Notes under the pieces: model-generated
The model's input: only the letters and a program-made list of their open reading frames with translations
What the model was told of the DNA's origin: nothing
Database searches by the model: none
Assembly (NCBI GenBank): GCA_905221605.1
Contig: CAJNDS010002774.1
Coordinates: 1-64,000, forward strand
Origin: Symbiodinium natans
Taxonomy: Eukaryota > Sar > Dinophyceae > Suessiales > Symbiodiniaceae
DNA length: 64,000 nt
Direction: 5' to 3'
Shown here: positions 12,441-24,161 of the stretch, piece after piece
How the letters are laid out: each line of letters starts with the position of its first letter
Position numbering within the stretch: position 1 is the stretch's first letter
Program-made: the position numbers and the translations under genes

Positions 12441-13063
12441 GTACTTCTGGCATCAAGGGTTATAACCCTTCGTTTTGGGTACAGCTTATATACTACGTGT
12501 GTGATGTAAGCCACCCTTCGGGTTCTCCCCAAGACGTTTAGATGGGCGTTTCAGGCTCGCTGTCCCGTATTGAGGTGTGGTTGAATTGCAAAATGAAGTG
12601 CCGTTCGAACGGATTTCTGCTTATGTTTAAAGACTATACGAATATGATGTTGTTGACATGGGTTTCGGGTTCGAGACCGGGCAGCCTTAGTATCAACGCA
12701 AGATGACAACTTTGCCAAGGTTTAGGCAGCATTGTTCATTCGACTCAATAAGAGGGCTCAAACCTTCAACCGCAGTGCTGCGAGAACACGCGACCCATGC
12801 AAGGCTTCCTCGATTCCTCCCCCCCTTTGCAGGTGACCCTTTAGGCCACCGGGTAGCTTGACAGCGTCCCTGCAGAAACAGGCAGAGACCTTAAATCCCT
12901 GAACGGTACAGCCGTACCAGTTAGCCGGTGCTTCGCGCTCGTCTTGAGCTTGAGGACTTCCACCACGAACCCTGATTCCTCTGATGTCCTACGTCCTCTA
13001 AGGAGACCCTCTTGGCGAGCGGCATAGTGGCTCAACCCATCCTCCGGGCTCGACCTGAATCAG

Positions 13064-13104
13064 GGTGAGGGTGGGTGAGGGCGGGTGAGGGCGGGTGAGG
13101 GCGG
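13064..13104 (+). repeat. 10-bp GGGTGAGGGY minisatellite
   Basis: About four tandem copies of GGGTGAGGG(C/T). G-rich, short and local. Confidence 0.85.
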
Positions 13105-13451
13105 AGCCCACGAAGCAGCCATGTGCAGTGATGCAATTTGGGCCCTGAGGGTTGTTTGGGTGGCTCACGGATGCTCAAAGTTTCGGAGAGTCGTCGAAGG
13201 TTTCAGGGCGAGAGAGCCGAAACTGAGCCTCTGGAGTCTCCAGATTTGCTGCCTCTAGAGCGCCCCCTCTGTGGAGCAATTCGGGGGCACATGTCACGTC
13301 TTGGGGAGCAGCGGAAGGCCAAGTCTCGGCATGATGTTCGGCGAATCAAGGCCCCGGCTCCATAACCAGAATCCCAGGCCTGCCAGAAGAGGCACAGCTC
13401 CGAAGCAAATCATAACAGTAGACATCGTGTGTTTTCGTGCTTCGTGACACT

Positions 13452-13889
13452 TCAATTGCAGCTTCGCAAGCCCGAGTGTCTGGAAGGTCGTTCTGGTTTA
13501 AGGACTGTCACCACGCAGTCTTTAGAAAAAGATGCCTCAAAATCCTCGTAGTTGGGGCCCAAAATTGACGGTTGAAAACATCTCAAGATCTCCTGTGCCT
13601 TGAACCTCGGTCTGGTTTCCGCAACTTCCGAACACAATTTCTTGGGGACTCCTCCTTGTAGCACCTGAACGCGGTGAGCTGTCACTCCAAGATCGGAAGG
13701 CTACTCTTGCAGGAGGTGTTGAGAAGAAGATGCTAAAAGATGGAGCTGCAGCAGCCACATACCTGCCTGAAAGTGCCAAAAGTTTGCTTGGGGCAAGGCA
13801 GAAGAGTGAAAGACTGCCAGCTGGGCACCGTGAGGGCCCCCGCAGCGAATATGGGGCCTAAGGAGCCCAAACCCCAAATTCGCCTTCAA
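13452..13889 (-). CDS. Ambiguous open region on both strands
   Basis: Minus frames 13452-13685 (VQVLQGGVPKKLCSEVAETR) and 13701-13889 look protein-like. So does a plus frame at about 13611-13858 that lacks an early Met and contains KKMLKDGAAAATYLPESAKS. Only one strand can be the real gene here. The minus strand is listed because it fits the neighbours. No function. Confidence 0.25.
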
Positions 13890-14239
13890 GAATCATACAT
13901 CTTGTCTGGGAAACTCAGAAAAACCCTCAGGAAGAATTTTATCTGCGGGGCCCTACACAAATGTTGAAACCTAATTACTCCCCCTGGCCCCCACAAACGC
14001 CGGCCTGCTTCCCGGAATGGGTGGCGCCTGCCAGGGGAGCGCAGTTTAGGATTTAGGGGTTTCGGGGAGCTCTTCGGATTATGTGGCGCTACTGCATTGG
14101 TAGATCTAAACCCCAAACCCTGAACCCTCTAGAGAATTTAGCAAAAGGCTTGATTTCATCGTGACGGGCGCGTGTCATAGGAGGGGGCGACCATCTATTT
14201 GTCTGTGTGTGTGTTGTAGGAAAGCGGGTTGGATAAGAT

Positions 14240-14881
14240 CTAGATGGTTCTAGTACAATATAGTGCAAGATAGTACAAGATTGCAAAGCATAGAATGGTT
14301 TCGTGTAAGAGGAGTCTAGGCACATCCCACCTAGGGGAGCCTTTCACTCCCCAACCCATACATGCCCTGCACTCCCGCCTCCTTGCACAGGATAAAATTT
14401 CGGATGATGATATCCTGTCCAAGGTAGCCACTTGGGTATGAGAACTCAGCTGAATAGGGAAAGGTTGAGGATGGGGAGAAAACTGCACCCATGTCTCACT
14501 CGTCACTAGATCGAGGAGCCTATCCGAATCCCAAGATACCAGTTCCCAGGCGGCAGCTTTGGCAATGCTCGTCAGATCCCTGCTTGTTGCTGTGGCAGTG
14601 CGCAACAATCTCAGCCAACATCTTCTGCAAGCTCCTTGAAAGCCCGGGTCCTCCAATTTAAAGGGCAGCATCCGTGGTGCTAGGAGGGACGTCCTGAGTG
14701 TGCAGTACGGCAGCTTCTCGCTTGTCTTCAGGGCTTCAGGAAAGCGCCTTTTTGCTCCCGCGCCCCAAGACGAGATGGCCCCCCAACCTTCTTCCACTCT
14801 TCTCCTCCCTCTGTGCTTGTGCTTCTGTAGCCGGGGTAAAGAAGCCCTGCTGTCTCTGCATTCCCTTCGGCGTCGCTGCAT
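14240..14881 (-). CDS. 213-codon open frame, unknown
   Basis: This is one of the longer non-repetitive minus-strand frames. Residues of about 70-180 look like protein (PFKLEDPGFQGACRRCWLRL, then SIAKAAAWELVSWDSDRLLD). The first 60 codons are Arg-rich and less convincing, so the real exon may begin near 14690. No domain recognised. The sequence downstream (14100-14135) is telomere-like. Confidence 0.38.
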   Translation of the reverse strand: MQRRRRECRDSRASLPRLQKHKHRGRRRVEEGWGAISSWGAGAKRRFPEALKTSEKLPYCTLRTSLLAPRMLPFKLEDPGFQGACRRCWLRLLRTATATSRDLTSIAKAAAWELVSWDSDRLLDLVTSETWVQFSPHPQPFPIQLSSHTQVATLDRISSSEILSCARRRECRACMGWGVKGSPRWDVPRLLLHETILCFAILYYLALYCTRTI

Positions 14882-15600
14882 GTATTCCTCACAATTTTGT
14901 CAGTCGCCGTTTTACCAGGTGTCGTGCGACAATGACTTTGTGAATTTGCTTGTCAAAGGCAACTTGGGCGCCTTAGCTATCGTTTGTCAAGCTACCGTTC
15001 GCCATGATGACCATGGTTGCCTGCTTCCAGCGTTCTGTTCACCTTTGTTACTCGCTGTTCAAGAACAGCCTGTCCCAAACACTCAGGCCTCTTGCATAAG
15101 TCGATGAACCGGGAATTTTATACACCCCCAGCTACTTCTTTAATGCTCGTCGATTTCGTAGTGCGATTGTAAACGTTCTACAACCACAGGCTCCCGGTTC
15201 CGGACAGGCAAGCGCGATGTGACACGCCCAAGGCAACTGCAACTCTATTGTTAGCCAAGACTTAGCTGCTTTTTCTCTCCAGACAAGTTACATAGGCCTC
15301 TTGGCTCCCTTGACTAGTCAGCTGCTTCTTTTTGGTCAGGGAGGATTTCTAGTCTACTGGCCTCCTCAGTTCCTCCCCTGCTTCTGTTCTTTTCTGTTCT
15401 TTTCGCACTTACAATTGTTGAGGCAAACAGAAACCGACAGCAACTGAAGCGCTTAGGCTCAAGAATCGCGCCGAGGCCCCGGCAAGATTGCTGTGTACAG
15501 GTTCTGATCGCACGCAGGCCTCGGCAACCGCTTTCTTTTGTCGGCTGCTAGCGGTGCTTTCCTACTGGTCTAAGGGTGCCTTGGGTCCTGGACTTGAAAG
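14882..15600. other. No gene seen
   Basis: Unique sequence with only short frames. The plus frame 14700-15107 is Cys- and Leu-rich and unconvincing. Confidence 0.4.
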
Positions 15601-15611
15601 TCCAAAGCTCT

Positions 15612-16319
15612 TCAGCCCCATGCCCGTAGCTGTGGACACCGAAATTTACACCACTGCTGGGTGAGGATGTACTTGATTCTTTGCTGATCTAAGGTTTCGA
15701 CTCGAGCTGGTGCAAACGTTGCCATGCAGCAAAAGCTGCCGGAACTTGATCTCCATTTACATCGCTGCATATGAAACCCGACAGTACGTGGCCTTGTCTG
15801 GGCCTCATTGATCCGCACGTCGACTCCATCTTCAAGCCCGCATGTCAGAATCTGGCAACCCTATCAGAGACGACTGAACCGCAACTGCACAAGGTCTGGG
15901 CTTGCCGTAGATCTTCTCACAGTCCTTGAGCCACTCCTGACGTCAATAGAAATGAAATCACAGGTTGGCAATGTGTGCCCTAAATCGTCAGATGATGCGC
16001 GCATGTCGGCTGTCACAAAGTAGCAAGAACCTCCAGGAACTAGTTACCATGAACATTGCTAACGCAAAGTTCAAGGGTGCACCGTCACACAGACTTAACA
16101 CAAACACATGGACGCACAACCCAGAGATGCCCAACTCATGGATACCGAAACTCCAAGCACCCTGAACCGTCCCTGCGTGTTCAGCGTCCTTGCGGATGTG
16201 GTGAACACGTGAGTGATAGGCCACAAGCTTCGTGAGGGACACTGGAAAGCCTCTTCATCGGGTCTTTGATGGGGGTCTTTGGGGCTTTGAGTCGACTGCG
16301 GGCCCATAGGAGGACTCAA
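15612..16319 (-). CDS. Candidate exons, unknown
   Basis: Minus-strand patches lie at 15818-15612 (RVETLDQQRIKYILTQQWCK), 16242-15988 and 16319-16095. The last two overlap in different frames, so at most one is right at each position. A plus-strand frame (16266-16600) competes. No domain seen. Confidence 0.27.
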
Positions 16320-16639
16320 CGAGCGACACTCGGAAGATCTCTACAACGAGGTTCCCGAACGCAGGCAGAGCATGGAAGGACGTGCGGACGTGCAAGAACT
16401 TTCAAGGGCTTGGTGGCGCCTTTGGGCATGGCAAGATGTGGCATCCCGGGTCCTGCCTGTGGCGTGCGCGCCAATCATAATCTGAGTTCCCCTGACCAAG
16501 AAGCTTGCAGTGCGTGGGGTCGGGCAACATGCGAACTGGTGTCGAGGCCACGCACATGCGCAGCAGGAAACATGAGTCAGTTGTCAGCTTGTACTATTGG
16601 AGAGCATAACAGTGCAGCAAACTCCAAAACAAAAACATA

Positions 16640-17335
16640 TGTATGTAACATATATATATATATATACATACATATTTAAAAAAAAAATATATATATATAT
16701 ATACGCTATGTGCGACATTACTTGTACATGTGTGGGTACAGCAAAAATGAAACAACGAGACACAAAATCTAGGAGTATTGAAGATGATAAGATAGAATAC
16801 TGCACATACTGCGTCTATCTCAAAACATACATGTATATAATATGTGGCCATATATATATATATATATATATATAAATGTCAAATACTACTATCCATTCAC
16901 ATCTTCAGGTTACATACTATATGCATGTTCTACGAAATATTCAGCTTAGATAATACATTCTACATGAGGCATTTGAGTACATGTGTTAGTATATATTGCA
17001 AACGTATACGGCGTCTACAATAAACATATACATATGTGCACACAAATGTACACATATATGTATATCTATCGAACACCGCATATATAATCTACAATGACAA
17101 GTATACAATGCTATACCCGTTTCATACAACGGAATATATAGCAATGCATACAACATGAAAAACATAGCACACAAGCAAAATATGCAACATTTCATGTACA
17201 GTCGATAAGGTATCATGAAGAAGAGACCTTATATGTGTATATATATATATATATATGGATATATATATATGGATATATATGTATGTATATATGCCAATAT
17301 ATGCATAGATATAGATATATATATATATAGGTCAG
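16640..17335. repeat. AT-rich block with several (TA)n tracts
   Basis: A roughly 700-bp A/T-rich island sits in an otherwise GC-rich region. TATATA runs lie at about 16650-16667, 16687-16703, 16848-16874 and 17235-17330. ORFs here are Tyr/Ile/Cys repeats and are not genes. Confidence 0.85.
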
Positions 17336-17414
17336 GCAGACATCTGTGGGAGCGGCCCTCTCGCATGGTTTCTCTCGTCCCCCCGTGCGAAGCGCATCCT
17401 GCAGCAGAAAAGAT

Positions 17415-17699
17415 CTAAGGTTGCGACTTGGGACAACCCGACACAGCTTTGGCCAGCACGACATCGTGCATTCCGATCGGATCCTTCACGCCCCTTGCAG
17501 AACCCATACGAATACCACCTATGAAGCAACTGAGGATCATGATTATCTCCCGACCCCAAAGGCCCCAGTGCCGCTGTCTCCGTGTCCTGAAGGTCAACTT
17601 GAAGTTGGGATCGATCTGCAGAGGCTTGGCTTCGGGGGTTTGTGACGGCATTGTGCAACCCGGATGCAAAGTCATCTTGTGCGGCCCTATGTGGGTCAT
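17415..17699 (-). CDS. Candidate 95-codon exon, unknown
   Basis: The minus frame from a Met at 17699 to a stop at 17415 has convincing composition throughout. It contains EAKPLQIDPNFKLTFRTRRQ and a hydrophobic IIMILSCFIGGIRMG segment that could be membrane-embedded. A second minus frame overlaps (17658-17332). Telomere-like CCTAAACC lies upstream at 17722-17735. The protein is not recognised. Confidence 0.4.
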   Translation of the reverse strand: MTHIGPHKMTLHPGCTMPSQTPEAKPLQIDPNFKLTFRTRRQRHWGLWGREIIMILSCFIGGIRMGSARGVKDPIGMHDVVLAKAVSGCPKSQP

Positions 17700-18024
17700 G
17701 GTAAAATTTATTCTGGCAGTTTGGGTTTAGGCGGTTTAGAGTGCACGCGCCGTTTGTTAAGCTGGTTTCATATGTACCAGAAATGGATCCAACCCTACTT
17801 CAGCTGCTGAGTGATTGATGCCGCCCCCTGCCTGTCTGCGTCAGAGTCAAGGGAGCCAACCCCCCCCCCCCCCCCACCCTGAACCCTAAACCCCTAAACC
17901 CCAGGATGGATCCCTGTCAGATCTCCCAGGTTCACTGCCATATCTACGCTTCAAAACCGCACCTTTGTCATCCATTTTTGAAAGGGTGCTGCAGATGGCT
18001 TGGGGCCTAGGGTTTGGGTCGACG

Positions 18025-18190
18025 AAAAAAATTGGAAACCAAAACCGCTGAATCAGAAACCAGAGCTGAGTCATAAACCGAAACGGGAAAATCAGAAACC
18101 AGGCTTGAGTCTGCAACCAGGACGGCTGAACCAGAAACCCAGACGGGTGAATCAGAAACTGAAACAAGGAATTCGGAAACCGGGAAAGGG
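18025..18190 (+). repeat. Left arm of inverted minisatellite
   Basis: Seven or more irregular copies of a unit containing (A)ATCAGAAACC at about 24-bp spacing. It is the reverse complement of the unit in the array at 18255-18410. Confidence 0.8.
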
Positions 18191-18254
18191 ATCATGCGTG
18201 TGCAACCTGCACGCGATTAACCCCCCCCAAACCCCCCACATCCAGCAGATTCGT

Positions 18255-18410
18255 GCGGGTTTCTGATGCGTGGTTTCTGATGCGCACCGGTTTCTGATGC
18301 GGAGTTTCTGATTCGCAGCTAGTTTCTGATGCAGAGTTTCTGATTCGCAGCTAGTTTCTGATGGGCAGTTTCTGATGCACAGTTTCTGATTTGCAGGCCA
18401 GTTTCTGACT
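18255..18410 (-). repeat. Right arm of inverted minisatellite
   Basis: Nine or more copies of GTTTCTGAT(G/T)C(G/A)CAG-type units, in opposite orientation to the array at 18025-18190. A spacer of about 65 bp with a C run separates the two arms. Confidence 0.8.
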
Positions 18411-18659
18411 TTCTTGTTGTTCCTAGGGTTTTCGGGCTTCTAGATGATGCTTCAAGGATGCCCACAGAGTTGGCCCTCGATTCCTCGCAGCCTCCGGGTC
18501 GGAGAGGTTGAGGTAGGTCCACTCACTGTGCTCCTCCCGCAGCAGCGGCTTCTGAAAATCCCATCTGCAGGGTTTAGGGGGTCGAGGAAATCAGGACCAA
18601 AAGGTTCTCTGTCGACCATGGTGGCAATCACAAGATCCTCTGACTTCTTTCGCGGCAGG

Positions 18660-18863
18660 CTACAGCAAGCACCAAGAGTGCGTGTTTACTTTCCTGTGCC
18701 CTAAGACAGCCTCTTCAGACCATCTACACGACTTGACCGTGGCCTTCCATGCCGGCTCGACTAACCGCTGGATGAAGCCGGAGCCTCGGGCGTCTGAATG
18801 CTTGTGCCGAGATTGAAGCTGTTTTTGTCCATAAGGGGGTGCGGGGCTTACCAGATCTGCCAA
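18660..18863 (-). CDS. Candidate exon, unknown
   Basis: A minus frame of 67 codons contains GFIQRLVEPAWKATVKSCRW. A second minus frame and a plus frame overlap. Weak support; no motif. Confidence 0.25.
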   Translation of the reverse strand: MADLVSPAPPYGQKQLQSRHKHSDARGSGFIQRLVEPAWKATVKSCRWSEEAVLGHRKVNTHSWCLL

Positions 18864-19492
18864 TCATATCGCAGGCTTCACTGTCGCACGACGAAGGTTC
18901 TCGTGGCAGACTATTTTGATTGTGTGGCTGTCCAAAGAACACTGCTTCGGCAGAGTGCTCTGTGTCTGTGCACGCACATGCGTACATACATGCATGCATG
19001 CGTACATGCATACATCGCATACATTCTCAGAAACGTATACGCTTTGATATCAGATACATTCATCCGTCTATACATATACATAGCATACATATACATATAC
19101 ATATATATATATATATATACGTGTGTGTATGTACAAGCAATTGGGCTCTGACGGTGCGCCGGTAAACCATAAAGTAAGAATGCGATAATCAATGGCAAAC
19201 CCGGAACCTGAAGCACGTCCAAGGGCCGCGCGTCGCTTGCACACTTCTCGCAAGGACTCCAGAGAAGTGTCGTGATGGAGACGGGACAGCAACTTCCCTG
19301 GCTTTGATTCTCAGTCGCGCTTCCTTCAGAAGAGGAGCGGGTGTAGGGCTCTAAAAACGACAAGGGCAGGGCCCCTTGAAGATGGCACTGACAACTGAGG
19401 CGAAGCCCGGCAACCGAATCTCAGCTGCTGGTTTTGCAATTCTGGTCAAGACCCGCCTTACATGCACGATGCTTACGACTTTTGCCTGCAAA

Positions 19493-20651
19493 TCACATCT
19501 TCCTGGAAATCTCGAATTTCAAACTCCCTGAGCAGCTGGAAAGTATGCAGGGCTCACGATTTCCATCCTGGTTCGCCTGCTTCTCCAGCTTCTCGAACAG
19601 CTGGATGGCCTCAAGGCGAGAGAAGCGGGCATGGCTGCCCCACACTTTCTTGAGTTTCAGAGCGCCTGCACCTTCGAGCCTGTCAGGAACGAGATCTTGA
19701 GGGTTCGAACCAGGCGCCGCGATTGTCGAGGTGGCCATCGGCGGCGGCAGTCGCAGCTCTCCAATTCCACCCGATTCCGACAACGTCAACTTTTCTAAAA
19801 GTTTGCTCTTCCCTGCACCCTGTCATCCCTGAACCCTTTAACCTAAACACTCCTCAAGCCGCAAACCCTGAACTCTGAAACCCCTGAGCCACGAACCCTG
19901 AAAGTAAACTTCGCAAGCCCTCAGTGCCAGCCTCTCCCACTTCGCCCCTTTGGCAAAGTCCCCTAAGCAGCTGCAGCGACTCCAAGTCCTCTGCTGGTTT
20001 CTGCTAGCTTTGGTTCTTTTCTTCGGGGCTTCTGAGATTTTACGGAACAAGGCTTACAATAGTAGGGCGCGTTTTCGTGGGCTAACAGACATAGTTAGGC
20101 CTCACATTGCTTTGCAATACACATCTGCGATGCACATGCCCATGGGCCAGTAGAGGTTTCCGAGCATGGCCGTTGTGCTTCTGAAGCAAGAAAACTCATT
20201 CACCCTGAGTAGCATTCGGGCATTTGCACAGGCCGTTGCGATAGAAGATAGCCAAAAAACCCCAAAGGGGTTGCAGAAGCCAAAATCTCCAAAAGCCCCA
20301 ACACACGGCACCTCATCTTGGCAGTTGGAGTCGGAGATGTCCTCCTCCATGGATTCCAATTGAGGGGGTTTGTTGGTTTGGCCTAAACCCTCTAGGTTTC
20401 TGGGCGCACCTCCTTTACATCTATGACTCAACGAACTGGGCAGCTTCATTTAACTTCAACCACTCGCTTCTGCACATGTTCTGCATTCGCGATATATCGA
20501 AGAACTGCGGGCAGCGCAAGATGTGCCGAGGCGAGTGTAGCTGACGTGCAAGATGTCCACAGCTAGAAGCTGCCAATGCCCAAACCTTCCCGAGCTCTGC
20601 GAGCAGCGGAAGTTGAGCCACAAAACGAAAAATAGTTGGTGTGTGGGTCAC
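19493..20651 (-). CDS. Candidate four-exon gene, unknown function
   Basis: Four successive minus-strand patches are strongly protein-like: 20651-20425 (TIFRFVAQLPLLAELGKVWA), about 20365-20105 (ESMEEDISDSNCQDEVPCVG, then MLLRVNEFSCFRSTTAMLGN), 20050-19915 (KISEAPKKRTKASRNQQRTW) and about 19790-19493 (FSRLEAIQLFEKLEKQANQD). The gap between the last two (19812-19905) is packed with CCCTGAACC and CCTAAACAC telomere-like repeats and so looks like an intron. A possible donor is GAG followed by GTGCCG in the second exon. No Pfam-type domain is recognisable by eye. This is one of the better exon clusters in the first third of the window. Confidence 0.48.
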
Positions 20652-20861
20652 CCCTAAACCCTAAACACTAAACTCTGAACCCAAAAACCCTTACGTTCGC
20701 TGGAGGCACTGAAGGGCCATAAGCCAGGCTCCTCGTTGGCCAAGGAGCATGGGATTGTACGGGAAGATGGCAAAGTCGTGGAGAGGTCCTCCAACCACTC
20801 GTTATTGATCACGATCTAAACACAAGCAAGATATGAACAATATGTACATGTGGGTTTCTAC

Positions 20862-20866
<5 letters not shown>

Positions 20867-20894
<28 letters not shown>

Positions 20895-20924
20895 CATACA
20901 TACATACATACATACATACATACA

Positions 20925-20954
<30 letters not shown>
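20867..20954. repeat. (CATA)n microsatellite
   Basis: About 22 uninterrupted CATA units followed by a short TATATA run. Same motif as 403-468. Confidence 0.97.
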
Positions 20955-20960
<6 letters not shown>

Positions 20961-21286
20961 TGTAACATTTTCATTGACCAGTCTCTGTTCCTAGATTTCT
21001 GGATGCAGATGAACTCAAAAGGAAACAAGGAAGGATGAAACAAAAATGTTCCATCCACGCAGCAAAGAAACAAATGATGCCAACAAAAATCGAAACCCTA
21101 TCCGGTTTTGGTTCGCAAGGCTCCAAATACTATCATGTCCGAACACTGCGAATAGTACCAGATATCATGCTCTGCCTATTCGAAGGCCCTCTCCAGGCCA
21201 GAGAGGGACAAAGAAAGAAGGAAAGATAGACAGAGACAGAGAGAGAGCGCATTGCAACGGGAAGTTAACTGATCCATCAGAGAGAC

Positions 21287-21318
<32 letters not shown>
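21287..21318. repeat. (GACA)n microsatellite
   Basis: Eight tandem tetranucleotide units. A shorter version occurs at about 61055-61075, beside the upstream edge of repeat copy B. Confidence 0.9.
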
Positions 21319-21319
<1 letters not shown>

Positions 21320-21459
21320 CGGCTACCGCGCCTGCAATTTCTTGGAGCCTGACGGTATTTGTTGGCAGAAACTGAAATTGCAACAACTTAAGTTTTGGAG
21401 CCAGTGGCCAGTGAATGGGTCAGAAATGCTATCACTTCCTGCAATCCCAACAACACAGT

Positions 21460-21505
21460 AAATTACAGCATTTCTGCCTGTTCGCAGGCTGCAAATACCG
21501 TAAAT
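21460..21505 (+). repeat. 46-bp direct repeat, copy 1
   Basis: Identical to 22100-22145. It contains the hairpin GCCTG-TTCG-CAGGC at about 21477-21490. Confidence 0.95.
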
Positions 21506-21668
21506 CTGCCGAGGCCTCGGGCCGGAGGTGTGTAGGTTGTCAGAACAGCACCCCCCACTTTCAGACCCCTTTTTTTGCCTCAAATAGGTACCCCCCCTTG
21601 GAAACCGGGGTCCGCAAGCGGACGGTTCGCCAGGACCAGAGGCAGTTGAAGCCCCTCCTAGCAGGCCC

Positions 21669-21840
21669 CACCCCCCCCCCACCCGCCCCCCCCCACCCCC
21701 CCCCCGCACCCCCCCACCCCCCCCCCCAACCCCCCCCCACCGCCGTCCCCACCCCAACCCCCCCCCCACCCCCCACCCCACAAACCCCCGCCACCCCCCC
21801 CTTCCCCCCTGCCCCCCTTCCCCCCCCCACTCCCCCTACC
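21669..21840 (+). repeat. Poly-C tract with A spacers
   Basis: About 170 bp almost entirely of C runs (4-9 C) separated by A, CA or G. The Pro- and Gly-rich ORFs here are compositional artefacts. Confidence 0.97.
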
Positions 21841-21899
21841 CCTCTGAGGGGCCTGGCTCAACCCTACGATCAATCCAAGCCGAACCGTCTTGAACCCCA

Positions 21900-22010
21900 C
21901 TCCCAAAAAACCCTAAACCCCAAAGCGTGAACCTTGAGCCCTAAGCCCTCAATCCTAAACTAAACCATAAACCATAAACCCGGAACCCTAAACCCTAAAC
22001 CCAACCCTTA
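21900..22010 (-). repeat. Telomere-like CCCTAAA tract
   Basis: Repeats of CCCTAAACC, CCATAAACC and CCCTAAGCC. The strand is given for the G-rich TTTAGGG orientation. Confidence 0.85.
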
Positions 22011-22099
22011 TTGCTTGGGGTCCAGCGACTTGGGCGCTGCGGAATCACCATGCTCACGCGGATGCGCTGGGCCGGGCCGAGGCGGGTCGCGTAGCGTTA

Positions 22100-22145
22100 A
22101 AATTACAGCATTTCTGCCTGTTCGCAGGCTGCAAATACCGTAAAT
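22100..22145 (+). repeat. 46-bp direct repeat, copy 2
   Basis: Identical to 21460-21505. It is followed at 22142-22215 by two weaker relatives of the same unit (ATTACATCATCTCTG... and TTACAGCCTTTCTTG...), so this looks like the better-preserved end of a decayed tandem array. Confidence 0.9.
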
Positions 22146-22305
22146 TACATCATCTCTGCAAATTCACAGACGGCACTTAGCTTACAGCCTTTCTTGCGCC
22201 TATTCAGCAAGCAAAGCATAAGTTCTTCGCCTGCGAGTTTGAGATTCGAGGGCTCGACAGCATCACGCGCAGTCAGCCGAAGTCAAAGATTTGGCCATGG
22301 CCCTG

Positions 22306-23158
<853 letters not shown>

Positions 23159-23159
23159 G

Positions 23160-23657
23160 GCCCATGCACAGCAGCACCCAAAAATCTGAAATCTGAAGGC
23201 TCTCTGATCTCGAAGTCTCTCTGAGACCCAGCAGAGGAGTCCTCAGTGGAGGCTGCATCCGGATCATTCTCGCAGGCCTCCTTCATGTGTCACTGAAGCT
23301 CATCACTTTGAGGTATGGCATCAGAATATTTCTGTTACGAAACCAAGAATGATCATACAGTAACAACAGCAACAGCAATAACGCACGCTCGCCACTCGAA
23401 GTGAACCGACCAGCACCGACCCTGATTGTGTCACCGAGCCTTCGAGTCCACGAAGTCCCGCGTTGTAAGTTCCTTCGGGTTGCAGGGAGGTCTTCCCAGT
23501 TCTCGGCTTGCTGACCGATACCCTCGATGACACAACCTGTGAATTCTGCACCCACGAACGAACCATACGAAGTGACCGTAAAGAGGGCCCGGGTCAGGGT
23601 CTTCAGTCCTGCACAGCAGCTTCCGGAGAATCGCATGAGCACTGCCTGGAGTGGCAA
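23160..23657 (-). CDS. Candidate exons next to TG tract, unknown
   Basis: The minus frame 23657-23400 reads like protein (LKTLTRALFTVTSYGSFVGA, then TGCVIEGIGQQAENWEDLPA). A second patch at 23286-23165 (DPDAASTEDSSAGSQRDFEI, then REPSDFRFLGAAV) ends where the TG tract begins. The two are in different frames and would need splicing. If real, the gene has an intron consisting mostly of TG repeat. No domain identified with confidence. Confidence 0.38.
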
Positions 23658-23804
23658 GTGGGGGGGCGGCTTGCTGAGCGTGTGCAGCCTGAATCGTTCC
23701 TTAATTTTTACATATATATATATATATATATAACTATCTATCTATCTATTTCTAATATATACTACTAGTAGTAAGAAGAAGAAGAATGATGGCAAACACA
23801 TAAA

Positions 23805-23900
23805 GTAACAATAATAACAATAATCACAATCATAACAATAATGACAAAAATAACAATAATAACAATGATAACAAACAATAACAATAATCATAATAAGAAA
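23805..23900. repeat. (AATAAC)n-type simple repeat
   Basis: Irregular AACAATAAT and ATAACA units over about 95 bp, preceded by a (TA)n run and CTAT repeats at 23711-23750. Confidence 0.85.
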
Positions 23901-24035
23901 GAAGAGGAAGAAGCCTCCTGAGTCTCACGTCCACCTTTATCCCGACTCTTGGACCTCTTTGCGGCCGGGAGACTGTCCCATCTGCCTTTGGCAGCCGACG
24001 GTGCTCTTGAAATAAAGGATGAAGTCGCCCTTTCA

Positions 24036-24094
24036 AGGGTTAGGGTTTAGGGTTTAGGGTTGAGGGTTGAGGGTTGAGGGTTTAGGGTTTAGGG
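24036..24094 (+). repeat. TTTAGGG telomere-type array
   Basis: Eight heptamers: a run of GGTTTAG and GGTTGAG units in good register. This is one of the least decayed interstitial telomere-like arrays here. Confidence 0.93.
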
Positions 24095-24161
24095 CTCAAG
24101 GGACAGCAGTTCAGGTACTCTTCTGGGCTACGCAAAGCAGCACATTCCATAGCCCTACCGC

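Noticed and set aside
20867-20954. CRISPR-like regular repeat
   Set aside because: CATA array without spacers; a plain microsatellite.
21561-21930. Pro-rich and Gly-rich ORFs
   Set aside because: Translations of the poly-C tract.
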